Of a stretch of 64,000 nucleotides of DNA, positions 24,850 to 35,216 are shown piece by piece (positions within the stretch are counted from its first letter, which is position 1; each line of letters opens with the position of its first letter). The stretch is from NCBI RefSeq assembly GCF_964036635.1, contig NZ_OZ038524.1, positions 2,361,001 to 2,425,000 of the forward strand, in the 5' to 3' direction. The notes beneath the pieces were generated by a model. The model saw only the letters and a list, made by a program, of their open reading frames with translations. It ran no database searches and was not told the DNA's origin. A program made the position numbers and the translations under genes. The DNA is from Tenacibaculum dicentrarchi. GTDB taxonomy: Bacteria > Bacteroidota > Bacteroidia > Flavobacteriales > Flavobacteriaceae.

Positions 24850-24880
24850 TTGCGTACTACTTCAATTGATTGTATCTTTG
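24850..24880 (+). promoter_or_regulatory. Promoter of lysS
   Basis: TTG at 24850-24852 and TATCTTTG at 24873-24880, spacer 20 bases. The TTG is the -33 element, so it is not a translation start; this fixes lysS at ATG 24910, 30 bases after the -7. Confidence 0.8.
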
Positions 24881-24909
24881 CTACTTCATTAAAAATAAAA
24901 AAACAAGCC

Positions 24910-26604
24910 ATGCAATTATCAGAACAAGAAGTTGTACGTAGAGAAAAATTAGGGAAATTACGTGAATTAGGTATCAACCCATATCCTGCTGATTTATTTC
25001 CTTTAGATTCAAGTTCTAAAGAAATAAAAGAAAACTTTGCGGAAGATAAACAAGTAGTTATTGCTGGTCGTTTAATGGCTATCAATATACAAGGAAAAGC
25101 TTCTTTTGCTCAATTACAAGATAGTGAAGGTAGAATTCAACTTTATTTTAATAGAGATGAAATTTGTACTGGAGAAGATAAAACTTTATATAATGATGTT
25201 TTTAAAAAATTATTAGATTTAGGTGATTTTATAGGTATTGAAGGTGAGTTGTTTACCACAAAAGTTGGTGAAAAAACAGTAAAAGTAAAATCTTTTAAAT
25301 TATTAAGTAAAGCCTTAAAACCTTTACCAATGCCTAAAGTAAAAGATGGTGTTACTTACGATGCTTTTACCGATCCTGAGATGCGTTACCGTCAGCGTTA
25401 TGCTGATTTAGTAGTAAATCCACATGTAAAAGAAGTTTTTGTAAAACGTACAAAGTTATTTACTGCAATGCGTAACTTCTTTAACGATTCTGGTTATTTT
25501 GAAGTTGAAACTCCAATTTTACAACCTATTGCTGGTGGTGCTTCTGCAAGACCTTTTATGACACATCACAACGCTTTAGATGTCCCTTTATATATGCGTA
25601 TTGCTAACGAATTATACTTAAAACGTTTAATTGTTGGTGGTTTTGATGGTGTTTATGAGTTTTCTAAAAACTTCAGAAATGAAGGAATGGACAGAACGCA
25701 TAATCCTGAATTTACAGCTATGGAAATTTATGTAGCTTACAAAGACTACAACTGGATGATGGACTTTACCGAGAAATTATTAGAACACTGTGCGATTGCG
25801 GTAAACGGAACGAGTGAAGCAACTTTTGGAGAACATAAGATTGATTTTAAAGCTCCATACGCAAGAGTTACCATGGCTGATTCTATCAAACATTTTACAG
25901 GTTTTGATATCAATGGAAAATCAGAAGCTGAACTTTTTGAGGCTGCCAAAGGAATGGGTATCGAAGTTGATGAAACCATGGGGAAAGGAAAATTAATTGA
26001 TGAAATGTTTGGTGAAAAATGTGAAGGAAACTACATTCAGCCTACTTTTATTACTGATTATCCGAAGGAAATGTCGCCTTTATGTAAAGAACACAGAGAT
26101 AACCCTGAACTTACAGAGCGTTTTGAATTAATGGTTTGTGGTAAGGAAATTGCCAATGCTTATTCAGAATTAAACGACCCAATCGACCAACGTGAGCGTT
26201 TTGAAGCGCAATTAAAGTTAGCCGAACGTGGCGATGATGAAGCTTCTGAATTTATCGATAATGACTTTTTACGTGCTTTAGAATACGGAATGCCTCCTAC
26301 TTCTGGTTTAGGAATCGGAATGGACAGGTTAATTATGTATTTAACGAACAATGCGTCTATTCAAGAAGTGTTATTTTTTCCTCAAATGAGACCTGAGAAA
26401 AAAGCACCTTCTGTTGAATTAAGTGACGATGAAAAAGCGGTTTTAGCGATTATTGAAAAATCTGAAAGAATAGATTTGAATAATTTAAAGATACAATCGA
26501 GTTTATCTAACAAAAAATGGGATAAAACAATTAAAGGTTTAACTAAAAATAAATTAGCCAAAGTTGAAAAAACTGAAGAAGGTTTATTTGTTGAATTAGT
26601 ATAA
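24910..26604 (+). CDS. lysS: Lysyl-tRNA synthetase (class II)
   Basis: Charges tRNA-Lys. ATG 24910 is preferred because an upstream TTG frame extension (20 codons) runs through the promoter. The 564-residue protein has an OB-fold anticodon domain (about 45-150), class II motif 2 ([20 protein letters not shown]) and motif 3 ([19 protein letters not shown]). After the core, about 60 extra residues (from about 505) form a lysine-rich, helix-turn-helix-like tail, seen in other Bacteroidota LysRS and longer than the approximately 500-residue E. coli enzyme. Single gene with its own promoter and terminator. Confidence 0.97.
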   Translation: MQLSEQEVVRREKLGKLRELGINPYPADLFPLDSSSKEIKENFAEDKQVVIAGRLMAINIQGKASFAQLQDSEGRIQLYFNRDEICTGEDKTLYNDVFKKLLDLGDFIGIEGELFTTKVGEKTVKVKSFKLLSKALKPLPMPKVKDGVTYDAFTDPEMRYRQRYADLVVNPHVKEVFVKRTKLFTAMRNFFNDSGYFEVETPILQPIAGGASARPFMTHHNALDVPLYMRIANELYLKRLIVGGFDGVYEFSKNFRNEGMDRTHNPEFTAMEIYVAYKDYNWMMDFTEKLLEHCAIAVNGTSEATFGEHKIDFKAPYARVTMADSIKHFTGFDINGKSEAELFEAAKGMGIEVDETMGKGKLIDEMFGEKCEGNYIQPTFITDYPKEMSPLCKEHRDNPELTERFELMVCGKEIANAYSELNDPIDQRERFEAQLKLAERGDDEASEFIDNDFLRALEYGMPPTSGLGIGMDRLIMYLTNNASIQEVLFFPQMRPEKKAPSVELSDDEKAVLAIIEKSERIDLNNLKIQSSLSNKKWDKTIKGLTKNKLAKVEKTEEGLFVELV

Positions 26605-26624
26605 TTTTTTCTTACATATACTAT

Positions 26625-26657
26625 AAAAAAGCAATCTCATTTGAGGTTGCTTTTTTT
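26625..26657 (+). terminator. Terminator of lysS
   Basis: AAAAAAGCAATCTC / GAGGTTGCTTTTTT with a 4-base loop and one G-T pair, 20 bases after the stop. Confidence 0.88.
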
Positions 26658-26758
26658 GTTTCTTTAAAAAATTTTTAAATATTAAAAAATCAATAAGATA
26701 AATTAAACATACAACTAATTTATTTTTCATAACTTTAAAAAATAACTTTTAAAGAACT

Positions 26759-28783
26759 ATGAGAAAACTACTGCAATACCTGCCTTTTCATTTTCTGGTT
26801 TGTATTATTATTGGAATTATATTGCAATTTCATACCGCTATTTGGCGCTTTGATTTTAGTTTTTTAGTCCTTTTTATCTTGGCTTTTACAGGTGTTTTAT
26901 TTCTTCTGAAAAACATCGTTTCATGGAAATTATATTTTACACTAACAAGCCTTTTATTTTTTATTTTCATAGGGATTTCAACTACTTTTTTACACAATCC
27001 TAAAAATTATGACTCTTATTATAAGCACCATATTACTGACAATTCAGACATCATCATACAAATACATAAAGTTTTAAAAACAGGTAATTATGCGCATAAA
27101 TATATTGCCGATGTTATTCAAATTGATACTAAAAAAACAATCGGAAACGTTTTAATAAACCTTAAAAAAGATAGTATTTCAACGCTTTTAAAAGTAGATG
27201 ATTTAATTATTACAACCGCTAAATTTGAAAATTTAACAGGTGCTTTAAACCCCTATCAATTTGATTATCGAGAATATTTAGCTAAGCAATATGTGTATCA
27301 ACAGGTTTTTATAAATCCTACTAATTATCAGAAATTATCGAATGAAAAAACATCTATTTATGGTTTATCAGAACAATTTAGAAACAATATTCAAGCTTCT
27401 TTAAAAGGTAAGGGCTTTAAAAAAGAGGAACTATCGGTAATTAACGCCCTACTTTTAGGACAGCGAAAAAACATCTCCAAAAATTTACTTCAAAATTACA
27501 CCAATGCGGGGGCAGTTCATATTTTGGCTATTTCAGGCTTACATATTGGAATTTTATTTCTGTTATTAAACAGCCTATTCAAACCGATAGAACGGCTTAA
27601 AAATGGGCTGCTTTTTAAAACAATTATTATTTTAATATTGTTGTGGGTGTTCGCTTTTATCGCAGGATTATCGGCTTCGGTAGTTCGGGCGGTTACCATG
27701 TTTACCTTTGTTGCCGTTGGCGCTTCTTTCAAAAGAAAAAAAGTAGTAGAATATTCGCTAATCAGCTCGATGCTTTTTTTGTTATTGCTAAAACCCTTAT
27801 TTTTATTTGATGTTGGTTTTCAACTAAGTTATTTGGCGGTTTTTGGAATTATCTGGACACAACCACTACTCTACAATTTATGGATTTCTAAGTTTTGGCT
27901 GTTAGATAAATTTTGGCGTTTATTAACCGTTTCTATTGCCGCACAAATAGGAATATTACCCATAAGTTTGTATTATTTTCATCAATTTCCTAGCTTATTT
28001 TTTATTGCGAACCTATTAATTATTCCTTTTTTAGGAAGTATTTTAATCGGTGGAATTTTAATTATAGTTCTTGCACTTTTAAAAATACCCTTACAAATTT
28101 TGTTCGATTTTTATGGGTGGATTATTTTATTAATGAATAAAATGGTGGCTTTAATTGCCAATCAAGAGCAGTTTTTATTTCAAGAAATATCCATGTCTTT
28201 TTATAAGATGATACTTTGGTATGTTGTTATTATTTTTACGTATCAATTTATTATCAACAAAAAAACCAAGCAACTGATGTTGTTGCTTAGCTCGATAATG
28301 CTGTTACAAATAACTTTTATTTTTGAAAAAAACAAGCAACAAAAAACCTGCGAATTGATTGTTTTTAATAAAGGAATAAAAAATATAATAGGAATAAGAA
28401 ATGGCAGTAATTTTAAGGTTTTACATAATTTAGATTCTTCTAAAACAACAAATGAAAGAAGTGTTAAATGCTATCGAATTCACGAAAATATAAATAGTAA
28501 TTTTTTAAATAAAATACCTAATATTATTGCTTTTAAAAACGATACTATTTTAATTGTTGATGATTTAGGTATTTATAATATAGGGCTTCAAAATACGATT
28601 GTGGTCTTGCAAAAATCACCTAAAATAAACCTCGAAAGACTGATAAAAGAGTTAAATCCGAAGAAAATAATTGCCGATGCTAGCAATTACAAAAGCGATG
28701 TAAACCTTTGGAAAACTATTTGTGAAAAACAAAAAATGCCGTTTTACGATACTCGAAAAAACGGCGCTTTTATCCTTAAATAA
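26759..28783 (+). CDS. ComEC/Rec2-family competence protein
   Basis: Inner-membrane channel protein for uptake of single-stranded DNA in competent bacteria. The 674 residues show an N-terminal membrane pair, an OB-like soluble part (about 95-200), and the competence membrane domain (about 225-500) with the family block NAGAVHILAISGLHIGILF and AGLSASVVRA. The C-terminal 150 residues resemble only the outline of a metallo-beta-lactamase domain: no HxHxDH motif is visible, so the nuclease activity proposed for full-length ComEC is probably absent. I think this short form is usual in flavobacteria. Stands alone. Confidence 0.92.
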   Translation: MRKLLQYLPFHFLVCIIIGIILQFHTAIWRFDFSFLVLFILAFTGVLFLLKNIVSWKLYFTLTSLLFFIFIGISTTFLHNPKNYDSYYKHHITDNSDIIIQIHKVLKTGNYAHKYIADVIQIDTKKTIGNVLINLKKDSISTLLKVDDLIITTAKFENLTGALNPYQFDYREYLAKQYVYQQVFINPTNYQKLSNEKTSIYGLSEQFRNNIQASLKGKGFKKEELSVINALLLGQRKNISKNLLQNYTNAGAVHILAISGLHIGILFLLLNSLFKPIERLKNGLLFKTIIILILLWVFAFIAGLSASVVRAVTMFTFVAVGASFKRKKVVEYSLISSMLFLLLLKPLFLFDVGFQLSYLAVFGIIWTQPLLYNLWISKFWLLDKFWRLLTVSIAAQIGILPISLYYFHQFPSLFFIANLLIIPFLGSILIGGILIIVLALLKIPLQILFDFYGWIILLMNKMVALIANQEQFLFQEISMSFYKMILWYVVIIFTYQFIINKKTKQLMLLLSSIMLLQITFIFEKNKQQKTCELIVFNKGIKNIIGIRNGSNFKVLHNLDSSKTTNERSVKCYRIHENINSNFLNKIPNIIAFKNDTILIVDDLGIYNIGLQNTIVVLQKSPKINLERLIKELNPKKIIADASNYKSDVNLWKTICEKQKMPFYDTRKNGAFILK

Positions 28784-28800
28784 ATAAGATGTAAAACCTT

Positions 28801-29319
28801 TTAAATAGTACTTTTAAATTCCTTTTCAAAAGTTGTCCATTCAGTGGTCTTGTAAGTATCTTTTGTAAAAAAGTTAATTATTTTTTCAAAGCGTTGCTTT
28901 TCTAAATAACCTGGAATTGTTTGAATTAATCTTTTTTCAGGATCAAAAAATGCTGTAGAAGGATAGCTCATTTGCCCTTTCATAATTTGAGCGGCTAATT
29001 CATGATATTTCATTCCTCCTTGCTTTACATATTTGTATGTCGTTCCATTAAAACTGATGTCATCTTTCCCTTCACCATTCATTTTTACAGCGTAATAATG
29101 CTTATTAATATAGCTAACTAGCACATTATTTTTATAGGTTGTTTTATCCATTTTTTTACACCAACCACACCAATCAGTATATAAACTGACTAAAATAGGC
29201 TTGGGGTTTGTGATGTTTTTTTCAATAGCTTCTTCGAAAGTAAGCCAATTTACTTCTTCTTGGGCGTTTACATTAACTGAAATAATCGCTAAAAATAATA
29301 CTAAAAATAAGTTTTTCAT
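28801..29319 (-). CDS. Secreted thioredoxin-like protein
   Basis: A 172-residue protein with a signal peptide (1-19, ending VNAQ) and a thioredoxin fold carrying the redox motif WCGWC (Cys51, Cys54), followed by KKMDKTTY. The cis-proline region is SYPSTAFFD. This is the periplasmic 'thioredoxin_7' type, likely reducing or isomerising disulfides in exported proteins. It is read in the same direction as the DPP4-POT genes, but a terminator lies between them, so it is probably separately transcribed. Confidence 0.92.
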   Translation of the reverse strand: MKNLFLVLFLAIISVNVNAQEEVNWLTFEEAIEKNITNPKPILVSLYTDWCGWCKKMDKTTYKNNVLVSYINKHYYAVKMNGEGKDDISFNGTTYKYVKQGGMKYHELAAQIMKGQMSYPSTAFFDPEKRLIQTIPGYLEKQRFEKIINFFTKDTYKTTEWTTFEKEFKSTI

Positions 29320-29356
29320 ATCTGTTAAGTGTCAATAAGTATTCCAAATTTACAAA

Positions 29357-29391
29357 AAAACCTGTCAATTATTACAAATTGACAGGTTTTT
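29357..29391 (-). terminator. Terminator of DPP4-POT operon
   Basis: AAAACCTGTCAATT / AATTGACAGGTTTT with a 6-base loop; on the minus strand it is followed by T residues. It lies just after the second POT gene. Confidence 0.88.
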
Positions 29392-29417
29392 GAATTGTTT
29401 ATGTTTTAATATTTTAA

Positions 29418-31535
29418 TTATTTAACACCGTGCATTAATTTTTTTAACACTGGGTTTAATGAAAGTACTAGTAATCCTGCTACAAAAGGAACTATCGTAA
29501 ATATTAAAAAGAAGGTAGATAAATCATAGGCTTCTGTTATTTTTTCTATACTTCCACCAAGTACTGCCGCTAGTTTATTACCAATAGCAATTGCAAGATA
29601 CCACATACCAAACATTAGTGCAATCATACGTGCTGGTACTAATTTAGATACATACGACAACCCTACTGGCGACAAGCATAATTCACCTAAAGTATGAAAT
29701 AAGTAGGCTAATATTAACCAAACCATACTTACTTTTACTCCTGCTTTAACTCCATATGCTCCGTAAGCTAGTAAACCAAAACCAATAGCCATAATAATTA
29801 AACCTAAGGCATATTTACTTGCTGCAGATGGATTGTATTTACTTTCCCACCATTTAGAAAACATTGACGCAAAGGCAATAATAAAAAATGAGTTTAAAAT
29901 ACTAAACCATGAAACCGTTATTTCAATTTCACTATCGTTTATTGATGCTACGGTTGCTTTTACAATACCGTTATCTTTATGTAATTCTTCAGCTCTTTCT
30001 TTTGCGTGTTTTAATCTATTAGCATCTAAATATCCGAAGTTTTCTCCAAATTTATCTTTAGGAATCATTAAAATATTAGCGCCTACTTTTAATTTTACAG
30101 GCTCACCTATTGAGGTAATTTTATCAACAACAACATCAGTATCTGCTAATTTAGTACTTTCTGTTATTGCCTTATAAGCATACATCACGTTACCTTCTTC
30201 ATCTTTTAAACTATTACCTTTTTTATCGGTTTTAACAGTTTTTACAGCTTTATAAACCACATCGTATGAGGTAGTGTCGTGATCTCTTTTAAGCATCCAT
30301 CCTGCTACAGCCCAAACACCAGTAAAACAAATAATTAAAACAATATTTGATCCTGGTATAATTTTAAAAGTACGCTTACCTAATAAGTATAATACGTAGG
30401 TAATAATACATAATGGAACAACTGTTAACAAGGTATTTAAAACATTAAATAGTACTGCATAATTACCCGTTAACACTCTATTAACATTATCTCTTGCAAA
30501 AATTACTAATGATGACGCTCCTTGTTCAAAAGACATCCAAAAGAATACGGTAAAAAAAGCAAATATAATTACAGCAAACATTTGATCTCTTACCACGGTA
30601 GAGTATCTTAATATTCTTGAAATTACTAGGTATAAAAATAATATTAATCCGAATATTGCCACAGCATATTGCCCTGATAATCCTGCTACTTCGAAAGGAA
30701 ATAAATTAAAGTTTCCTATTTTGTCTAAAGGATCATTAAACGCATACGCAACACCAATTACCGATGTAACAGCAATTAATATTTTATCAACTAAGGTATA
30801 AGGGTTAGGCTTTTCTTCTGTTTCAAGTACTGTTTCACTTTGCTTTTTAGCAGTTTCTTTTACAGTAGTATTAACTTCCTTTTTTACTTTAGATGGCACA
30901 TCTCCTATTGTTCCAAACAAAGGTTTTGCTAACCAAAATTGTAGTGTTCCTAAAAGCATAAAAATTCCTGCTAATCCGAAACCGTAAGCCCATCCTACTT
31001 TTTCGGCAACATAACCACAAAGCATCATTCCAAAAAAAGCTCCTGCATTTACTCCCATATAAAATATGGTATAAGCGCCATCTTTCTTTTCTGGCAATTC
31101 TTTGTACATCTCAGAAATAATAGAGCTAATATTTGGCTTAAAAAAACCAGTTCCTAATACTAGCAATCCTAAACCTAAATAAAGTGAAAATTCAGTTTCA
31201 AAAGCCATAGAAACGTGTCCTAGTGTCATAATTACAGACCCTATTACAACTGCCCAACGGTATCCTGTTAATCTATCTGCAATAACTCCACCTAAAATTG
31301 GTGTTAAATATAAAGACATCGCATAAGTACCAAATAAAGCTGCTGCGTTTTCAACCGACCACTCCCAACCTGGGTTAAAGCCGATAAGACTCATGGTTAA
31401 AAAGTTAATTAATAGTACTCGCATACCATAAAAAGAGAAACGCTCCCACATTTCGGTAAAAAACAGCACAAATAATCCTGCTGGATGTCCTAAGACAGTA
31501 GTATCAAAAAAACTTTGTTTTTTAGTATCACTCAT
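29418..31535 (-). CDS. POT/PTR2-family peptide:proton symporter (long form)
   Basis: Proton-coupled importer of di- and tripeptides. The 705 residues carry the POT signature EMWERFSFYG (about 29-38), FYMGVNAGAFFG and the C-terminal ELCLSPVGLSYVSKLVP. It is longer than the usual 450-500 residues because of an insertion (about 400-540) of mixed, largely soluble sequence between membrane helices. Third gene of the minus-strand unit DPP4, POT, POT; 17 bases after the short POT gene. Confidence 0.95.
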   Translation of the reverse strand: MSDTKKQSFFDTTVLGHPAGLFVLFFTEMWERFSFYGMRVLLINFLTMSLIGFNPGWEWSVENAAALFGTYAMSLYLTPILGGVIADRLTGYRWAVVIGSVIMTLGHVSMAFETEFSLYLGLGLLVLGTGFFKPNISSIISEMYKELPEKKDGAYTIFYMGVNAGAFFGMMLCGYVAEKVGWAYGFGLAGIFMLLGTLQFWLAKPLFGTIGDVPSKVKKEVNTTVKETAKKQSETVLETEEKPNPYTLVDKILIAVTSVIGVAYAFNDPLDKIGNFNLFPFEVAGLSGQYAVAIFGLILFLYLVISRILRYSTVVRDQMFAVIIFAFFTVFFWMSFEQGASSLVIFARDNVNRVLTGNYAVLFNVLNTLLTVVPLCIITYVLYLLGKRTFKIIPGSNIVLIICFTGVWAVAGWMLKRDHDTTSYDVVYKAVKTVKTDKKGNSLKDEEGNVMYAYKAITESTKLADTDVVVDKITSIGEPVKLKVGANILMIPKDKFGENFGYLDANRLKHAKERAEELHKDNGIVKATVASINDSEIEITVSWFSILNSFFIIAFASMFSKWWESKYNPSAASKYALGLIIMAIGFGLLAYGAYGVKAGVKVSMVWLILAYLFHTLGELCLSPVGLSYVSKLVPARMIALMFGMWYLAIAIGNKLAAVLGGSIEKITEAYDLSTFFLIFTIVPFVAGLLVLSLNPVLKKLMHGVK

Positions 31536-31552
31536 TATTATATATTTTAATT

Positions 31553-32923
31553 TTAATTATTTACATTTAACTGAGCATCTTCAGCACCGTGGGTTAATCT
31601 TTTTAATGGTTTTAATATTAAAAGGATAAGGACTCCAAAAAGAGTACAGAAAACTGCAATTCCTGTAAATATTTGAAATTCTCCTGCCCCTTCAGACATT
31701 GAACCTACTAAACCTGCAACTTTATTTCCTAAACCTGTAGCGGCAAAATAAGCTCCCATCATAAATGAAGCATACTTTACAGGTGCTAATTTTGTAATAA
31801 ATGATAAGGCTACTGGAGAGGCACATAGTTCACCAATGGTGTGAAATAAATAGGCTAACACTAACCAAATCATTGCTGATTTTTCAATTACTTGATCGCC
31901 ATTCATTACCACTTCGGTACTTGCTTTACTCATAAAGAAAAAACCAAAAGCCATAATAATTACACCAATCGCCATTTTAAATAATGATGATGATTCTTTT
32001 CCTTTTTTACCCCATTTATACCAGAAACCACCAACAGCAGTACCAAATACAATGATAAAAAATGCGTTGATTGACTGAAAAGTTGCCGAAGGAACTTCAT
32101 ATCCTATAAATGATAATAATCTATCTGTTTTTTGTTCGGTATATAAACTCATTAAACCTCCTGCTTGCTCAAAAGCTCCCCAGAAAACAATGATGATTAA
32201 AAATGATAAAAACATCACTAACATTCTATCTTTTTCAATAGCAGTTAATGGTTTTTTCATTAATTCTTTATTTGGCGAATCTTGTGTTCCCATAAAATCA
32301 CCAACACCTTTTAAATGTTTAATTCCATACATGTAAACAACCTGTCCTAAAGCCATACCAATACCTGCTAATCCGAAACCAGCATGCCATCCGTAGGCTG
32401 CAGCAACAATACCAACTGCTAAAGCACCTATAAATGCTCCTAAATTAATTCCGATATAAAAAATATAAAAACCTTTATCTCTTCTATCATCTCCTTTAGG
32501 GTATAATCCCCCTACCATTGTTGAAATATTTGGTTTTAAAAAACCAACACCCGTTACAATAAAAAATAAGCCTGTAAAAAATGCCCATTGTGCATCTACT
32601 GCTAAAATACCATGCCCAATACACAGTAATATCCCACCTAACATTACGGCTTTTTTCTGTCCTAAATATTTATCAGCAATCCAACCACCAGGTATTGAGG
32701 TGATATAGGCAAGCATTGTATAAGTTCCATAAAAAGAAATTGTTTCGGCGTTTGACCAACCAAAACCAGATTGTGGATTTCCTAATAATATCGGTGCTGC
32801 TAAATACAATGTTAAAATGGCTCTCATACCATAATACGAAAAACGCTCCCACATTTCTACGAAAAATAATACATATAAACCTTTAGGATGCCCTAAAAAC
32901 TCATCTTGTTTTACAGTGTTCAT
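31553..32923 (-). CDS. POT/PTR2-family peptide:proton symporter (short form)
   Basis: A 456-residue di/tripeptide symporter of usual length, with about 12-14 membrane helices. The family motifs are EMWERFSYYGMRAIL near the start, IFYIGINLGAFIGALAVG and GELCASPVALSFITKLAP. It is related to the following gene but lacks the large insertion. It starts 12 bases after the DPP4 stop, so the peptidase and both transporters are likely made from one mRNA. Confidence 0.95.
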   Translation of the reverse strand: MNTVKQDEFLGHPKGLYVLFFVEMWERFSYYGMRAILTLYLAAPILLGNPQSGFGWSNAETISFYGTYTMLAYITSIPGGWIADKYLGQKKAVMLGGILLCIGHGILAVDAQWAFFTGLFFIVTGVGFLKPNISTMVGGLYPKGDDRRDKGFYIFYIGINLGAFIGALAVGIVAAAYGWHAGFGLAGIGMALGQVVYMYGIKHLKGVGDFMGTQDSPNKELMKKPLTAIEKDRMLVMFLSFLIIIVFWGAFEQAGGLMSLYTEQKTDRLLSFIGYEVPSATFQSINAFFIIVFGTAVGGFWYKWGKKGKESSSLFKMAIGVIIMAFGFFFMSKASTEVVMNGDQVIEKSAMIWLVLAYLFHTIGELCASPVALSFITKLAPVKYASFMMGAYFAATGLGNKVAGLVGSMSEGAGEFQIFTGIAVFCTLFGVLILLILKPLKRLTHGAEDAQLNVNN

Positions 32924-32935
32924 ATTTTATATATT

Positions 32936-35080
32936 TTATAAATTATTTTTAATAAAGTTTGTCATTTTCGTGTATAAATGCAAACGAGTATTACCACCGT
33001 AAATTCCGTGATTTTTATCAGGATACATCCCCCATTCAAATTGTTTGTTGGCTTGAATTAAAGCTTCCGCCATTCTGTATGCATTTTGAACGTGTACATT
33101 ATCATCGCCTGTTCCATGAATTAATAAGTACTTTCCTTTTAATAATTCCGGATAATTTAAAGGCGAGTTTGCATCATAACCAGTTGGATTTTCTTCAGGA
33201 GTACGCATATAACGTTCGGTATAAATAGAATCGTAAAAACGCCAAGTAGTAACAGGTGCTACTGCGATTGCCGTTGTAAAAATATCATTCCCTTTTAAAA
33301 TACAGTTGGTACTCATGTGTCCACCGAATGACCAACCCCAAATACCAATTCTTTTTGCATCAACATATGGTAAATCTGCTAATTTTTTCGCTACTGAAAT
33401 TTGATCTTCTGTTTCGTATTTTACCAAGTTTAAATAGGTAACTTTTTTAAAATCTCTACCTTTAAAACCTGTTCCTCTACCATCAACACACACAACTATA
33501 TAACCATTTTGCGCTAACATTTGATGCCAATAATCATTGGCGCTATTCCAACTATTTGATACACTTTGAGATCCTGGACCCGAATATTGATACATCAAAA
33601 CAGGATATTTTTTATTTGCATCAAAATTAGCAGGCTTAATGGTGTACATATTTAAGTCGTTTCCGTTTACATTAATCGTTGAAAACTCTTTTTTACTTAA
33701 ATTATATGTTGAAACTACTTGCTTTAAAGCAGCGTTATCTTTAATTGTTTTTAATACTTTTCCAGCATCATTTCTTAAAGAATAAACTCTTGGCGTAGTT
33801 GCATCAGAAAAAGTATTGATAAAATACTTCATGTTTTTACTAAATGCACCACTATTTGTTCCTGAAGGATTGCTTAATATTTTTTTATTTTCACCCGATA
33901 AAGAAACACTATAAACACCTCTATTTATCGAACCATTTTCTACAGATTGATAATAAATTGTTTTTTTATCAGCATTAAAACCATAGTAATTTGTTACTTC
34001 CCAATTTCCTTTAGTTACTTGGTTTATTAACTTCCCTTTTTTATTATAATGATACATATGATTGTAACCATCTTTTTCACTAGACCAAATAAAGCTATTA
34101 TCATCTAAAAAAGTTAAATCATCATTTACCGCTACATAAGCAGCATCTTTTTCATTTAAAATTAATGAAGTATTGTAGGTTTTAGCATTGATAAAATACA
34201 TTTTCAAATCATTCTGATGACGATTTAAAGTACGAACTGCTAAAATATTATCATCTTTTGTCCAGTTGATTCTTGGAATATATTCATAATCGCCAAAAAT
34301 CATTTTTGCTGTTCCGTTAGTACTTAGCGTATAAATATGTAAGGTTACTTTGGCGTTATCTTCCCCAGCTTTCGGATATTTAAAAACGTGTTGCGTAGGA
34401 TATTTCTCTTTTCCGTACACATCCATTGAAAATGTTTTAACAGCACTTTCGTCAAAACGTAAAAAAGCAAGATGATTACCATTCGCACTCCAATCAAAAG
34501 CTCTTACGAAAGCAAATTCTTCTTCGTAAACCCAATCGGTAATACCATTGATAATTTTATTTTTTTCACCATCGTTTGTTACCTGAACAAGGGTATTATT
34601 TGAAAAATCTCTAATAAATAAATTGTTATTTTTTGCATAGGCTACTCTTTTACTGTCTGGCGAAAAAGTAGGACGCTGAATATCTTCTCCAATTAACTTC
34701 AATGTTTTTGAAGCAATATCATACATATAAAATGTTCCTAGAAAAGAATGACGAAAAATAGGCTTAAAATTAGTTCCTAAAATAAGTTTTGTTTCATCGC
34801 TATTAAAGCTATAAGAGTCAAATCTTTTTAAACCGTTTAAATTAGCACCGTTTACGATAGTTTCAACCTTTTCTAAAGTTTTGTAACTGTATTTATCTAC
34901 GGTTGAATTTCCATTTTCAGTATTCAATAACGAATAAAAATCGCCATTCATTGAATTTAATGAATTCATGTAATCAGCTCTAAACGTGCCTTTTCTCCAT
35001 ATATCTTCTAAGGAAATATCTTTTTTTTGCGCTTGCAATAATGTAGATAATCCTATAAAAAGTAGTAGTATTTTTTTCAT
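32936..35080 (-). CDS. Dipeptidyl peptidase IV family serine protease (S9)
   Basis: Removes dipeptides (typically Xaa-Pro) from peptide N-termini in the periplasm or at the cell surface. ATG 35080 was chosen because it gives a clean signal peptide (KKILLLFIGLSTLLQAQ); an in-frame upstream Met at 35191 adds an unlikely 37-residue leader. The 714-residue protein has an eight-bladed propeller (about 30-460) with the conserved Glu pair in DWVYEEEFAF, then the alpha/beta-hydrolase domain with Ser in GWSFGGH, Asp in GTGDDNVH and His in KNHGIYGG. First gene of the peptide-uptake unit; divergent from the HMG-CoA reductase gene. Confidence 0.95.
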   Translation of the reverse strand: MKKILLLFIGLSTLLQAQKKDISLEDIWRKGTFRADYMNSLNSMNGDFYSLLNTENGNSTVDKYSYKTLEKVETIVNGANLNGLKRFDSYSFNSDETKLILGTNFKPIFRHSFLGTFYMYDIASKTLKLIGEDIQRPTFSPDSKRVAYAKNNNLFIRDFSNNTLVQVTNDGEKNKIINGITDWVYEEEFAFVRAFDWSANGNHLAFLRFDESAVKTFSMDVYGKEKYPTQHVFKYPKAGEDNAKVTLHIYTLSTNGTAKMIFGDYEYIPRINWTKDDNILAVRTLNRHQNDLKMYFINAKTYNTSLILNEKDAAYVAVNDDLTFLDDNSFIWSSEKDGYNHMYHYNKKGKLINQVTKGNWEVTNYYGFNADKKTIYYQSVENGSINRGVYSVSLSGENKKILSNPSGTNSGAFSKNMKYFINTFSDATTPRVYSLRNDAGKVLKTIKDNAALKQVVSTYNLSKKEFSTINVNGNDLNMYTIKPANFDANKKYPVLMYQYSGPGSQSVSNSWNSANDYWHQMLAQNGYIVVCVDGRGTGFKGRDFKKVTYLNLVKYETEDQISVAKKLADLPYVDAKRIGIWGWSFGGHMSTNCILKGNDIFTTAIAVAPVTTWRFYDSIYTERYMRTPEENPTGYDANSPLNYPELLKGKYLLIHGTGDDNVHVQNAYRMAEALIQANKQFEWGMYPDKNHGIYGGNTRLHLYTKMTNFIKNNL

Positions 35081-35171
35081 GTTAGATTGTTGTTTATCTG
35101 AAAAGTTTGCCAAGTTTACGGAAAAATCAGCGAAAAACGTGTCAAAAAAATCATAAATACTAAATAAGCAG

Positions 35172-35200
35172 CCTATTTTGATAGGATTCATTTATCTTTG
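35172..35200 (+). promoter_or_regulatory. Promoter of HMG-CoA reductase gene
   Basis: TATCTTTG (35193-35200) is a strong -7, 16 bases before the ATG. Just upstream CCTAT-TTTG-ATAGG (35172-35185) is a small perfect dyad, possibly an operator; no -33 at the right spacing. Confidence 0.6.
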
Positions 35201-35216
35201 AAGCACCTAAAATTAA

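Noticed and set aside
24698..24892. 64-residue ORF before lysS
   Set aside because: Runs over the lysS promoter, low complexity, no conserved features; intergenic.
24850..24909. Longer lysS frame from 24850
   Set aside because: The TTG is the -33 element and the extra codons run through the promoter; LysRS similarity starts at 24910.
35081..35191. 37-residue extension of the DPP4 gene
   Set aside because: The inner Met at 35080 gives a clean signal peptide, and the extension would hide it.
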